From CAVXEH01 sp963805305 (GTDB taxonomy: Bacteria > Chloroflexota > Limnocylindria > QHBO01), in contig CAWDTM010000008.1 of the NCBI GenBank assembly GCA_963805305.1, forward strand, positions 62,001 to 126,000: DNA of 64,000 bases. The letters run 5' to 3'. The notes beneath the pieces were generated by a model. It ran no database searches, was not told where the DNA came from, and saw nothing but the letters and a program-made list of their open reading frames with translations. Positions 8,148-16,560 of this stretch are shown in pieces; the first letter of the stretch is position 1, and every line of letters begins with the position of its first letter. The position numbers and the translations under genes were made by a program.

Positions 8148-9472
8148 CTGCCCCGCGCGTACCACACGTTGCCCGGGCCGTCGTAGCTGTTTCCCTCGCC
8201 CCACAGGGCGTGGAGCGAGGATCCGTCGGAGGCGAGCTCGAAGTAGTCGCCGTAGGGCTGCAGGAACCCTTCCATCGGAGACGCGAGCTTGTACGAATAG
8301 CCCGCGACGTAGGCGGACAGCCGAACGACCGCTCCGAAGGACGCTCCGCCGTCATCCGAGGCGCGCAGGTACGTGTTCCACCGGGCGCCCGGATCGTTTC
8401 CGCCGCCGTCATGTCCGTTGCGGTCATCCATCCAGGCGATCGCGACCCCGTCATCGCCGGTGGTGACCAGCGCCGGGAATGCACCATTGACCCCGGAGGC
8501 GGCCCCTGAGACGTCCCGGGCCGCGCTGAAGGAGAGCCCCCCGTCGTCGGAGCTCGCGTACAGGACGCGGTTCGGGCCGCCGGCCTCACTGCTCGCGTTC
8601 CACAGCACGTGGACCCGGTCCCGACCGTCCACGCCGAGTGCCATCTGGGCACCCCAGAAGTCCCAGCCGGGGCAATCGCAGGTCGGCGGTGCCGCGGAGA
8701 CGCCGACGAGCGTCGTATGCCAGGTCGTCCCCCCATCCGTCGAGCGGGTGACGTACAGGTTGATGTCGCCCTTCGCCTGCCCGGGACGGGTCACGCCGTT
8801 CCAGGCGAAGTAGACCGCGCCGCTGCTGTCCACCGCCCCACCGCTCGGGAGCGAGACACCCACCTTGGCGGTGCTCTTCATGGGCTGCTGGAGGGTCCAG
8901 CTCGCACCGCCGTCGTGGGACGCGGAGACGAAGATCTTCTGCTGTGTGTGATAGGCGAGGTACACGTGCCCGCCTCGCACGGCGAGGATGTCCTTGTCGG
9001 TCCCGCGCATGAGGGGCTCCACGAGCACGGTCTGCCAGGTGGCGCCGAAGTCATCGGATCGTGCGACGTACTCGGAGGCCTTGTTGGCCTGCATGAACGC
9101 GGCGTAGACCGTCGAGCCGTCGGCGGCATCCACCTCGATCTGTGGATCGTCCTGCCGCTCGTCCGCGGGGGCCAGCGGCCGTGGCGCGTCCCAGGTCGTC
9201 CCGCCGTCGTGCGAGATCTGCAGCTCCGTGTGGGGACTGGCGCAGGTCGGGCACGCAGGATCGGGACCGTAGTGCGTCCACGTCGCGTACACGGTTCCAT
9301 GGGCGTCTGCAGCGATCGCCGGCTCCCAGTCGTCGCCGGCCGCGAACCCGAGGCGAGTGGGAGCCCCGAACGCGGGGTTGGAGCCGGCGGCAGTGAGCAG
9401 GATGCCCGCGGCGAGCGCCGCGCCAAGACGGGGGAGGGTCAAACGGTGTCGCACCAGGCACCTCGATGGCAT
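8144..9472 (-). CDS. Exported BNR/Asp-box repeat protein (sialidase-like propeller)
   Basis: 442 residues with an N-terminal signal peptide: basic start, long Ala/Leu helix, cleavage near AFGAP. At least six Asp-box motifs of type SxDGGxTW recur (SHDGGTTW, SDDFGATW, SHDGGASW, STDGGTTW, SDDGGLSF, SDDGGASF), one per blade. Such folds occur in sialidases and in many exported proteins of unknown role. I do not see the sialidase arginine triad clearly, so enzymatic activity is not claimed. ATG 9472 is preferred over GTG 9508 because the extension weakens the signal peptide. A TTGACG/TAGGGT promoter-like pair lies just upstream. Confidence 0.82.
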   Translation of the reverse strand: MPSRCLVRHRLTLPRLGAALAAGILLTAAGSNPAFGAPTRLGFAAGDDWEPAIAADAHGTVYATWTHYGPDPACPTCASPHTELQISHDGGTTWDAPRPLAPADERQDDPQIEVDAADGSTVYAAFMQANKASEYVARSDDFGATWQTVLVEPLMRGTDKDILAVRGGHVYLAYHTQQKIFVSASHDGGASWTLQQPMKSTAKVGVSLPSGGAVDSSGAVYFAWNGVTRPGQAKGDINLYVTRSTDGGTTWHTTLVGVSAAPPTCDCPGWDFWGAQMALGVDGRDRVHVLWNASSEAGGPNRVLYASSDDGGLSFSAARDVSGAASGVNGAFPALVTTGDDGVAIAWMDDRNGHDGGGNDPGARWNTYLRASDDGGASFGAVVRLSAYVAGYSYKLASPMEGFLQPYGDYFELASDGSSLHALWGEGNSYDGPGNVWYARGS

Positions 9473-9564
9473 GCGGGACGCACCGCGCGGGTTCGCGCTT
9501 GACGGCACCCTACGGCGGGTCGCGACGATGCGTCAACATGTGCGTGCACGCACCACCCGGTGGG

Positions 9565-11583
9565 TCAGGCTCGATACGGACGCCGGTCCTCGAACGCGCG
9601 CGCAAACCAATCCAGGACGCGTTCCAGCCGGTCGATCCGCCGGTCCGGGCGCCCAATGGACTGGAATGGGTGGTGCTCCCCGGGGTAGAGGAGGTACTCG
9701 ACGGGGCGATCCAGCGCCCGGAGGGCGGCGAACAGCTGCACGTTGTCGGAAGCGGGGCAGATGCGGTCCTCCTCGGCCTGGATCATGAGCAGCGGAGTAC
9801 GGATCCTCGCCACGTTGTGCAGCGGCGACCGATCCCACAGCTTGGCCGCGCCCGCGTCGCTCAACGGATCGCCCAGGCCGCTGCGCCGACCGTCGTATAT
9901 GCCGAAATAGCACTCCGCCCAGGCGGTGGCCTGGTTCGAGACCCCGTTCTCGCTGACCGCCGCCGCGAAGCGCTGCGTGACGCCCACCAGCCAGCTGGTC
10001 AGGAATCCGCCGTACGAAAGGCCGATGAGGCCCAGGCGGCCGGGATCCGCGAGGCCGCGGGCCACCAGGCCCTCGACCACCGCGAGGGCATCAGCCGCGT
10101 CGACGTCGCCCCAGCGATCGCCGAGTGCCTCCACCCATGCCCGTCCGAAGCCGGCAGAGCCGCGAATGTTGGGCTGCACCACGCGCCAGCCGCGCGCGGT
10201 CATGGCCAGGACGTCCAGCGACGGGCCGAATCCCCAGGATCCGGTCGGTCCGCCATGGATGTCCAGGACCGTCGGCAGGGGCGCGTCGTCCGCGCCGGCG
10301 GGGGAATGGAGCCAGGCATGGATGGGGCCTGCGGATCCGGCCAGCTCGAGCTCGTCGAGCCGCGGCCGCGGAAGGCGCCGCTGCCAGGCGGCGCCATGAG
10401 CGGTGAGCCGGCGGAGGGCGCCCGCGTCGACCCGGTACAGCTCCTGCGCCCGACCGCCGAGCTGGGCGTTCACGGCGACCCGGCCGCCGGCAACCGCGAG
10501 GCCGCGAGCCACGAGCCGGGTCTCCGGGGCAACCATGGGCTCGGCGGAGCCGTCCAGGCCGATGCGCCAGGGGGCGACCCGGCCGCGACGCGTGACGAGC
10601 ACGGCGATCGTCTCTTCGTCGAGCCAGAAGGGGCCCTCGGGCTGGTCGCTGCGGCTCAGGTGCGTGCTCGCCCAGGCGCCGATCGGCAGATCGAGCCCGG
10701 CGGTCAGGGATCGGATCTCGCCGGACGCGGCGTCGATGACGAAGATCTCCGGCTGCGCGGCCTCCGGCGGGTCGGCGACGTCGGTGCCGATGGCGGCGAT
10801 CCAGCGCCCGTCGGGCGAGAAGGCCGGCGCCGCCAGGTCGCCGCGCAGCGAGGCGAGCCGGCGGGACCCGCCGTCCTCGACCGGGACATTGAAGAGGATG
10901 GACTGCGGATTCAGCCCGGCGTCCGGTCCGGCATCGGCCGCGAAGACGATGCTTCGTCCATCCGGCGACCACACGGGCGTCTGGACGTCGAGGTCGCCCC
11001 TGGTCAGCTGGACTGGCCGGGCTCCGCGGCGTGGCGCGACGAGCCAGAGGTGCCGGCGGTGGTCCAGGAACCCGGTGTCGTCACGGAAGTCCATGCGCGT
11101 GATGCGGCGCACCGTGGGTGCCTCGCGTCCGGGTGCGCGGCCCTGGACGAAGCGCTCCTCGGCGACCGGCGCGACGACGGCCAGCCGCCGACCATCCGGG
11201 CTCCAATGCACGGAGTCGACGCCGTGGGGGAGGTGGCCCAGGGGACGCGCGGGGCCGCCGGCCGCCGGGATGACCCAGGCCTGGGCCGGGCGCTCGGGAT
11301 CGGGGACGGTCCGGTCCGCGGGAGCGCGGAGGAACGCGATGAGCCGACCGTCCGGCGAGATGGCGGGATCGGTGTCCATGACCCGGCCACTGGTCAGCTG
11401 CTGCGGAGGCCCTCCCCCGAGCGCCACGCGCCACAGGTGCCGCCGATACTCGCCCGCGACGACGGTGCGACGCACGTAGGCGATCCATCCGGCGTCGGCC
11501 GCGAGGGTCAGCGTGTCGATCGCGACCTGGGACGCGACCAGCTTTGCGGGGGAGGTGGCGGTGCCGAAGACCGATCGATTCAC
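9565..11583 (-). CDS. S9-family prolyl oligopeptidase-like peptidase
   Basis: 672 residues. The N-terminal half is a TolB/WD40-like propeller with repeats such as DPAISPDGRLIAFLR and PVWSPDGRSIVFAA. The C-terminal half is an alpha/beta-hydrolase peptidase domain with GGPTGSWG, the nucleophile elbow GLSYGG, an Asp in EEDRICP and the catalytic His in YPGEHHPF. It probably cleaves short peptides in the cytoplasm, as no signal peptide is seen. GTG 11583 is chosen because GAGGAGG lies ten bases upstream; the frame is open further up but that part is shadow. Confidence 0.93.
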   Translation of the reverse strand: MNRSVFGTATSPAKLVASQVAIDTLTLAADAGWIAYVRRTVVAGEYRRHLWRVALGGGPPQQLTSGRVMDTDPAISPDGRLIAFLRAPADRTVPDPERPAQAWVIPAAGGPARPLGHLPHGVDSVHWSPDGRRLAVVAPVAEERFVQGRAPGREAPTVRRITRMDFRDDTGFLDHRRHLWLVAPRRGARPVQLTRGDLDVQTPVWSPDGRSIVFAADAGPDAGLNPQSILFNVPVEDGGSRRLASLRGDLAAPAFSPDGRWIAAIGTDVADPPEAAQPEIFVIDAASGEIRSLTAGLDLPIGAWASTHLSRSDQPEGPFWLDEETIAVLVTRRGRVAPWRIGLDGSAEPMVAPETRLVARGLAVAGGRVAVNAQLGGRAQELYRVDAGALRRLTAHGAAWQRRLPRPRLDELELAGSAGPIHAWLHSPAGADDAPLPTVLDIHGGPTGSWGFGPSLDVLAMTARGWRVVQPNIRGSAGFGRAWVEALGDRWGDVDAADALAVVEGLVARGLADPGRLGLIGLSYGGFLTSWLVGVTQRFAAAVSENGVSNQATAWAECYFGIYDGRRSGLGDPLSDAGAAKLWDRSPLHNVARIRTPLLMIQAEEDRICPASDNVQLFAALRALDRPVEYLLYPGEHHPFQSIGRPDRRIDRLERVLDWFARAFEDRRPYRA

Positions 11584-11599
11584 TCGTCTCGATCCTCCT

Positions 11600-12145
11600 C
11601 TACACGCTGAAGAGCATCCGGAGCGAGAGCGCCGCGACGGCCACGCCAGCGGCGGCGGGTACCAGCGAGCGGCGCGCGCGGGAGGCTGCGCCCGCGAAGT
11701 TCGGCGCCAGGATGGATGCCACCAGGGCTCCGACCAGCCCGGCCGCTGCGGCCAGGAACGCCTGAGCGACCGTCGGGGAGGCGGCGCCCACCTGTCGCTG
11801 CCCGGCCAGCGCCGCCCCCACGATGACGGTGACCAGGGCGGCGAAGAGGCCGGAGCCAAGGGTGCCGGCGAAGGCGCGCACCGGCCCGATCTGGGTGCTT
11901 CCGGTGGCGACGGCGCCCACGACGAGCACCGCGGCGACCAGCCAGGTGCCGGCCACCGGGTGCGTGGAGGCGGCGGGCGCCGCGAGCCAGAACCAGGCGA
12001 GGGCGACGATGGGCGCGGCGAGCATGCCCAGGGCGGCGACCCAGGTCAGCGGGCGCGTCCAGTCCTCCGGGTCCTCCGGCGGCACGACGGCGCCGAGCTT
12101 CACGCTGACCGGGACCGCATCCTCCTCGGGCACCGGGGGCGTCAT
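11600..12145 (-). CDS. Hypothetical membrane protein, four to five helices
   Basis: 181 residues with an acidic N-terminal segment of about 30 residues, then four or five Ala/Val-rich membrane helices. No family recognised. ATG 12145 overlaps the stop of the upstream cysteine-ligase gene as ATGA, so translation is coupled. The S9 peptidase gene follows after 16 bases with its own strong ribosome site. The three genes are likely one transcript without an obvious shared pathway. Confidence 0.72.
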   Translation of the reverse strand: MTPPVPEEDAVPVSVKLGAVVPPEDPEDWTRPLTWVAALGMLAAPIVALAWFWLAAPAASTHPVAGTWLVAAVLVVGAVATGSTQIGPVRAFAGTLGSGLFAALVTVIVGAALAGQRQVGAASPTVAQAFLAAAAGLVGALVASILAPNFAGAASRARRSLVPAAAGVAVAALSLRMLFSV

Positions 12146-13428
12146 GCGATCGCTGCGCCTTCAGGCCTCTCGGCCGACCCGACAGCTTGAACCGTCGCGA
12201 GGCGGAGGCCCAGGATGCGCGCTCCGAGCTCGCGCACCATCCAGCCGGCCTGTACGGCCAGCTCGGGGTCCGCATCGGCCCTCGCCAGACCAGCCAGCGC
12301 GTGCAGCTCCGGCAGCGCGGCGGGCGTGTCGAGGTCGTCGTCCATGGCAGCCAGGAAACGCGCGCGATGCTCGGCCACCACCGGCTCGAGGGTGCCGGGG
12401 TCGGCGTGCGCGGGTGCCAGCGGCTCCAGCTCCTCCGCGATGCGGGCGGCGTGCCGCAGGGAGGCGACGCGGGCTGCCGAGAGGTCGAGATCGGCCTCGT
12501 CGAAGTCGACCTCCTCGCGGTAGTGGTGGCTGACGAGGTAATGCCGGATGGCATCGCCGGAATAGGAGGCCAGGAGGTCACGCACGAGGACGAGATTGCC
12601 GAGCGACTTGCTCATCTTCTCGCCGCCGTAGCGCAGCATCCCCGCGTGCATCCAGTAGCGCACGAAGGGACGCGTGCCGCTCGCTCCCTCGGACTGCGCG
12701 ATCTCGGCCTCATGGTGCGGGAAGACGAGATCGCCGCCACCGCCGTGGAGCTCGAACTGCGGGCCAAGGTAGGCCATGGACATCGCCGAGCACTCAATGT
12801 GCCAGCCCGGCCGACCCGCGCCCCACGGTGAGGGCCAGGACGGCTCGTCGGCCGCGGATGGCTGCCACAGGACGAAATCGAGCGGATCGCGCTTGCCCGC
12901 CATGTCCGGCACGTTGCCCCGCTCGTTCGCGATGGGCAGCATCGCCTCGCGGGGAAGGTGCGAAAGCTCGCCGAACTGCGGGCGCGAGGCCACCGAGTAG
13001 TACACGTGGCCCTCGGCTGCGTAGGCGTGCTCGCGGGCGAGGAGCGCGGCGATGATCTCCTGCATCTGCGCGATGTGCTGCGTGGCGCGCGGGAAGTGAT
13101 CGGGCGGCAGCCAGTTGAGAGCCGCCATCTCCGTGAGGAAGGTGGTCACGTGGCGGTTGCCCAGGTCCAGGTAGTCCTCCCCGAGCTCGCGCGCCTTGCG
13201 CAGCAGGTCGTCGTCGACGTCGGTCAGGTTCTGCACGTAGGTCACCGGGTGACCCAGGTACTCGAGATACCGATGGAGCACGTCGAAGCTGATGTACGTG
13301 AAGGCGTGGCCCAGGTGACCGGTGTCGTAGGGCGTGACGCCGCACACGTAGAGGCCCACCGGCCGATCGCCGATGGGTTCGAAGGGCAGCGCCTCGCCGC
13401 GGCGGACGTCGAAGAGACGGAGGGTCAC
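12142..13428 (-). CDS. Class I cysteine-activating ligase (CysS/MshC-like)
   Basis: 428 residues with class I aminoacyl-tRNA synthetase signatures. LYVCGVTPYDTGHLGHA carries the HIGH motif and the first zinc cysteine, VTYVQNLTDVDDDLL follows, then zinc ligands in HIECSAM and FPHHEAEI, and KMSKSLGN. The TPYDTGHLGHAFTYISFD stretch is closer to MshC (cysteine:GlcN-inositol ligase of mycothiol synthesis) than to standard CysS with TVYDYIHIGN. The C-terminal anticodon-binding region is short. It may be the cellular cysteinyl-tRNA synthetase of this lineage or a thiol-biosynthesis ligase; sequence alone does not settle it. GTG 13428 is preceded at seven bases by TAGAAT and has no ribosome site. Confidence 0.85.
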   Translation of the reverse strand: MTLRLFDVRRGEALPFEPIGDRPVGLYVCGVTPYDTGHLGHAFTYISFDVLHRYLEYLGHPVTYVQNLTDVDDDLLRKARELGEDYLDLGNRHVTTFLTEMAALNWLPPDHFPRATQHIAQMQEIIAALLAREHAYAAEGHVYYSVASRPQFGELSHLPREAMLPIANERGNVPDMAGKRDPLDFVLWQPSAADEPSWPSPWGAGRPGWHIECSAMSMAYLGPQFELHGGGGDLVFPHHEAEIAQSEGASGTRPFVRYWMHAGMLRYGGEKMSKSLGNLVLVRDLLASYSGDAIRHYLVSHHYREEVDFDEADLDLSAARVASLRHAARIAEELEPLAPAHADPGTLEPVVAEHRARFLAAMDDDLDTPAALPELHALAGLARADADPELAVQAGWMVRELGARILGLRLATVQAVGSAERPEGAAIA

Positions 13429-13441
13429 GCTCGCGATTCTA
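13428..13441 (-). promoter_or_regulatory. Putative leaderless promoter (-10 TAGAAT)
   Basis: On the minus strand TAGAAT (13441-13436) ends seven bases before the GTG start of the CysS/MshC-like gene, and no Shine-Dalgarno sequence is present. Confidence 0.6.
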
Positions 13442-13581
13442 GGCCGCTCGCGAGGGGCTGGGTCGGGCTGCCGCAGCGTCCGATCGCGATGGTGCGAGGT
13501 TGGCAGGCCTCGTAGAATTTCGGCCACCCCGTACGCCTCGGGTGAGCTGCCAACCTCCGCCGTACCTCGGGAGCCGAGTCC

Positions 13582-13689
13582 ATGTGGGAAGTCCTGCGCT
13601 GGATGATCGTGTTCGTCCTGGCGCTCCTCTTGATCGTCGTCGCCATCTACCTCGTCCTCGGCGAGCCCCTGCCGATTCCGCAGTTCTGA
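13582..13689 (+). CDS. Small single-helix membrane protein, 35 residues
   Basis: ATG 13582 to TGA 13687 encodes 35 residues: a short start (MWEVLRW), one hydrophobic helix of about 20 residues rich in Val/Leu/Ile, and a short tail LGEPLPIPQF. GGGAG lies eight bases upstream, and TAGAAT about 70 bases upstream could be its -10. The stop sits in an inverted repeat TTCTGA/TCAGAA (13684-13704) shared with the opposite gene's stop, like a small bidirectional terminator. These features support a real gene, but short hydrophobic frames can arise by chance. Confidence 0.5.
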   Translation: MWEVLRWMIVFVLALLLIVVAIYLVLGEPLPIPQF

Positions 13690-13698
13690 TCGGCGACC

Positions 13699-14172
13699 TC
13701 AGAAGTCCGGCTTCGCGCTCATGAGGAAGCCGATCAGCCCGGTCGCGCCAGCCATGGCATAGGCGATGGCCCGCTGGCGGCGTGCCCGGCGCTGCCAGTG
13801 CGCCGCGTCGGTCTCGGCATTGCGGCCGACCAGCCGGCGGAGGTTCGGGCGGGAGACGAAGGCCGCCACGACCAGGTTCGCGGCGTAGATCCCCAGGGCG
13901 GCGAGAAGCCACGGGCGGCGCAGGAGGTCCGCCCCAAGGATGGCGACGAGGCCCGCCCCCGTCACCGCGAGCGCGATCGCGATCGCCACGCTGCCGCTCC
14001 CCTGCATCGCGAGAAGGGCACGGCGTGTCACGCCCCGTGCCGCCCGCGGCGACGAGTCCCGATCCGAGGTCCCGTCGTGCGCGCGGAGCAGGAAGGGGAG
14101 CAGAAGGCTGGGAAGGAGCAGCGAGACCGCCAGGGTCACGTGGACGGCGAGCAGGATGGCGAACCACGGCAT
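13699..14172 (-). CDS. Hypothetical membrane protein, four helices
   Basis: 157 residues with four predicted membrane helices: a leucine-rich first helix, an Arg/Asp-rich loop, two central helices and one near the C-terminus. The layout resembles DUF2269-type integral membrane proteins, but I am not certain. Minus-strand TAGGAT (14187-14182) ends nine bases before ATG 14172, and no ribosome site is present, so it is probably leaderless. It is divergent from the ornithine-cyclodeaminase-family gene, whose -10 is about 46 bases away. Confidence 0.75.
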   Translation of the reverse strand: MPWFAILLAVHVTLAVSLLLPSLLLPFLLRAHDGTSDRDSSPRAARGVTRRALLAMQGSGSVAIAIALAVTGAGLVAILGADLLRRPWLLAALGIYAANLVVAAFVSRPNLRRLVGRNAETDAAHWQRRARRQRAIAYAMAGATGLIGFLMSAKPDF

Positions 14173-14181
14173 GGTCGCGGC

Positions 14182-14187
14182 ATCCTA
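14182..14187 (-). promoter_or_regulatory. Putative -10 (TAGGAT) for the 157-residue membrane protein
   Basis: TAGGAT on the minus strand lies nine bases before ATG 14172. It forms a divergent pair with TAGACT at 14233 on the plus strand. Confidence 0.5.
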
Positions 14188-14232
14188 CCCGAAGTGCCGG
14201 ACCGGGGGATAGGCCCCGTTCGCGCGGGAGCC

Positions 14233-14246
14233 TAGACTCCGTGGCA
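14233..14246 (+). promoter_or_regulatory. Putative leaderless promoter (-10 TAGACT)
   Basis: TAGACT at 14233-14238 ends seven bases before ATG 14246; there is no ribosome site. Confidence 0.6.
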
Positions 14247-15196
14247 TGCAGTTCTTCGATGCCTCCGCGATCCGTGCCGCGACCCCGGTCATCGCGCTCC
14301 TCGACGCCGTCGAGGCCGGCTATCGGGACGTTGCCGCCGGTCGGGACCGCTCGCCTGTGCGGACCCGGGTTGGCCTCCCGGGCGGCGACCTCCTCGTGAT
14401 GCCGGGCGTCCGTGAGGGCGGAACGGGCGCCGCGGTGAAGCTCGTGACCGTAATCCCCGACAACGCGTCACGCGGACTGCCGACCCTGCATGCCGTGATC
14501 GCCTGGTTTGACGCGGTGACCGGGGAGCCGCTGGCGATCCTCGATGGTACGGAGGTCACCGCCATGCGCACCGGCGCCGCCTCTGGCGTCGGCACCCGGC
14601 TGCTGGCCCGCGAGGACGCATCGGTCCTGACACTGTTCGGCTGTGGGGGCCAGGCGGCCTGGCAGGTGCGGGCGGTCTGCGCGGCTCGCCCCATCCGCGA
14701 GGTTCGCGTCTTTGCCAGGAACCATGCGAGGCGCGAGGCCTTCGCGGCAGCGATGGCCGGCGAGCTGGGCCCGGCGGTCCGTGTCGTGGCCAGCGCGTCG
14801 GCCGAGGCGGCCGCCCGCGGGGCGGACGTCATCTGCTGTGCCACCACGGCGACGGAGCCGGTCTTCGACCCGGCCTGGGTCGCCCCCGGCACTCACATCA
14901 ACGGGGTCGGCGCGTACCGCCTGGACATGGTCGAGATCCCCCCGGCGCTTTTCGCGCAGGCGGATGTCGTGGCGGTCGATTCACGTGACGCGGCCCTGGC
15001 CGAAGCCGGGGACCTGGTGGCGGCGTTCGGTGCCGGCCATCTGCCGCGAGACGGCTTCATCGAGATCGGCGAGGTGGAGCGCGACTGGGCCGCCACCCGT
15101 GATCCGTCGGCAGTCACCATCTTCAAGAGCGTCGGCCTTGCGATCCAGGACGTGGCCGCCGCCGAGCTGATCGTCGGTCGGATTCTCGCGGGCTGA
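14246..15196 (+). CDS. Ornithine cyclodeaminase / mu-crystallin family protein
   Basis: 316 residues, full length for the family. Visible features are the substrate-side VKLVTVIPDN, AILDGTEVTAMRTGAAS, the Rossmann nucleotide loop LFGCGGQAAWQ and the late THINGVGAYR and KSVGLAIQD motifs. Members are NAD(P)-dependent ornithine cyclodeaminases, alanine dehydrogenases, or ketimine and delta1-pyrroline-2-carboxylate reductases. Substrate cannot be assigned. It is a single gene between divergent and convergent neighbours. Confidence 0.9.
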   Translation: MQFFDASAIRAATPVIALLDAVEAGYRDVAAGRDRSPVRTRVGLPGGDLLVMPGVREGGTGAAVKLVTVIPDNASRGLPTLHAVIAWFDAVTGEPLAILDGTEVTAMRTGAASGVGTRLLAREDASVLTLFGCGGQAAWQVRAVCAARPIREVRVFARNHARREAFAAAMAGELGPAVRVVASASAEAAARGADVICCATTATEPVFDPAWVAPGTHINGVGAYRLDMVEIPPALFAQADVVAVDSRDAALAEAGDLVAAFGAGHLPRDGFIEIGEVERDWAATRDPSAVTIFKSVGLAIQDVAAAELIVGRILAG

Positions 15197-15205
15197 TCGA
15201 CCCGC

Positions 15206-16501
15206 TCAGAACAGGCGAAGCAGCGCGGCGAGGAGATCGGTCGGGCGAATCTGCGCGGCCAGGCCGCGTGCCAGGCGTTCGAGCGTCGGGGCGAGGCGTG
15301 CCCGGAACGCCGTGAGACGAGGATCGATCCCGAGCCGCGAGCCGGCATCGCGGGCCAGGGTCGCGTCGAGGGCGGCGACCTCGGATGGGCTGGTCGCCAC
15401 CCGGCCGGACGTCACACCGCCGGACGCGCTGCCGGCGATGTCCCACGGGTCCGCCCATTCCAGGGGTCCCGAGGTCCCGATCATTGCGTGCGATGGACCC
15501 ACCGTCGCAGCGGTGGGAACCGGTTCGGCGACCACCGGGGTCGGATGCGCCGGCGGTGGTGGCGGTGGAGCGCTGGCGTGGGCGACCGTCAGTTGGCCGC
15601 CGCCGGGCAGCTGCTGGTCAGGTGGTGGGATGGGCAGAGGCGTCGGGACCGGCGTCGGTCGGGGGGTTGCGGTCGGGAACGCCGTTGGTGTCGGTGCGAC
15701 GGTCGGCGACGGCGTGGCGGTCACCGCGGCCGTGGGTGCCGCCGTCGGGGTGGCCGAGCCACTGGCCGTTGCCGTCGGCGACGCGGTCGGGACCGGAGAC
15801 GGCGTCGCCGTTGTCGTGGGGGCGGGGGGTGTTGCCGTGGGCGCCGGTGTTGGTGTCGCCGGTGCTGGTGTCGGCGACGTGCCAGGCGCACCGGTGACCG
15901 TCACCCCCGGGTAGTAGTAGGCGAGGATGATCTGCGAGGCCGTAAGGCCGGCGAGCCCGCACGCCTGGGTGCCCCACTGGTAGGCCTTCCAGCCGTTGGC
16001 GTTCGCTCCGCACGCCTCGCCGATGTCGCCCGCGTTGTAGTACGTCGGGAAGATGTGCCCGCTCTTGTAGACGCGCCAGGACCAGGTGTCGTCAACCGCC
16101 GCCGCCGCCGTGCTCCACGTCGTCCGTGATGGATCGTAGACCTGGTCCCAGGTGTCGTCGCGCAGGTCGAAGCACTGCCCGTCGGCGTTGACCCCGCCGC
16201 GCCAGTGGAGGACCTGGTACCAGGCGTAGTTGCGCACGGCGAGCGCTCCCGAGCGCAGGGACTCCGTGGTCCAGGAGCCGATCCACTCGCGGGAGAGCAC
16301 GTTCCTGGCGTAGGTCTTGAAGTCCACGGTATCGACCGCACCGCTGACATGCCGATACACGCGGATCGTGGGTGGTGGTGTCGACTCGCTGCTCCACGAG
16401 GAGCAGGACGAGGCGGCAACCGGGGACAGGGTGCCGGGCAGCAGCCCTCCGGAGAGCGTGGCGACCGCGAACAGGGCGCTCGCGACGATGCGGCGTGCCA
16501 T
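15206..16501 (-). CDS. Exported SpoIID/LytB-domain protein with Pro/Thr-rich tail
   Basis: 431 residues. A signal peptide (cleavage near VAASS) is followed by a SpoIID/LytB-like domain with YARNVLSREW, LRSGALAVRNYAWY and a Cys-containing loop GEACGANANGW. Residues of about 205-330 are a low-complexity Pro/Thr/Ala linker. The rest is a charged helical tail. SpoIID enzymes cleave denuded peptidoglycan in sporulation, but this domain is common in exported proteins of non-sporulating Chloroflexota and Actinobacteria, so sporulation is not implied. Minus-strand TACGGT (16515-16510) ends eight bases before ATG 16501 and suggests a leaderless transcript. Confidence 0.82.
   Translation of the reverse strand: MARRIVASALFAVATLSGGLLPGTLSPVAASSCSSWSSESTPPPTIRVYRHVSGAVDTVDFKTYARNVLSREWIGSWTTESLRSGALAVRNYAWYQVLHWRGGVNADGQCFDLRDDTWDQVYDPSRTTWSTAAAAVDDTWSWRVYKSGHIFPTYYNAGDIGEACGANANGWKAYQWGTQACGLAGLTASQIILAYYYPGVTVTGAPGTSPTPAPATPTPAPTATPPAPTTTATPSPVPTASPTATASGSATPTAAPTAAVTATPSPTVAPTPTAFPTATPRPTPVPTPLPIPPPDQQLPGGGQLTVAHASAPPPPPPAHPTPVVAEPVPTAATVGPSHAMIGTSGPLEWADPWDIAGSASGGVTSGRVATSPSEVAALDATLARDAGSRLGIDPRLTAFRARLAPTLERLARGLAAQIRPTDLLAALLRLF
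15560..15890. repeat. Low-complexity region encoding Pro/Thr/Ala repeats
   Basis: Degenerate tandem-like DNA of short GTCGG/GGCG units within the SpoIID-domain gene. It encodes runs such as TPTAAPT and TPAPTAT, typical of extended wall-spanning linkers, and is prone to length variation. Confidence 0.6.
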
Positions 16502-16560
16502 CTGGGTCGACCGTACAGGTCACCCGACCGCACCAGAAGCCACCAATGGTCCTAGGCCGA

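Noticed and set aside
15206..16501. SpoIID domain as a sign of sporulation
   Set aside because: No other sporulation gene is present, and this domain is common in exported proteins of non-spore-formers.
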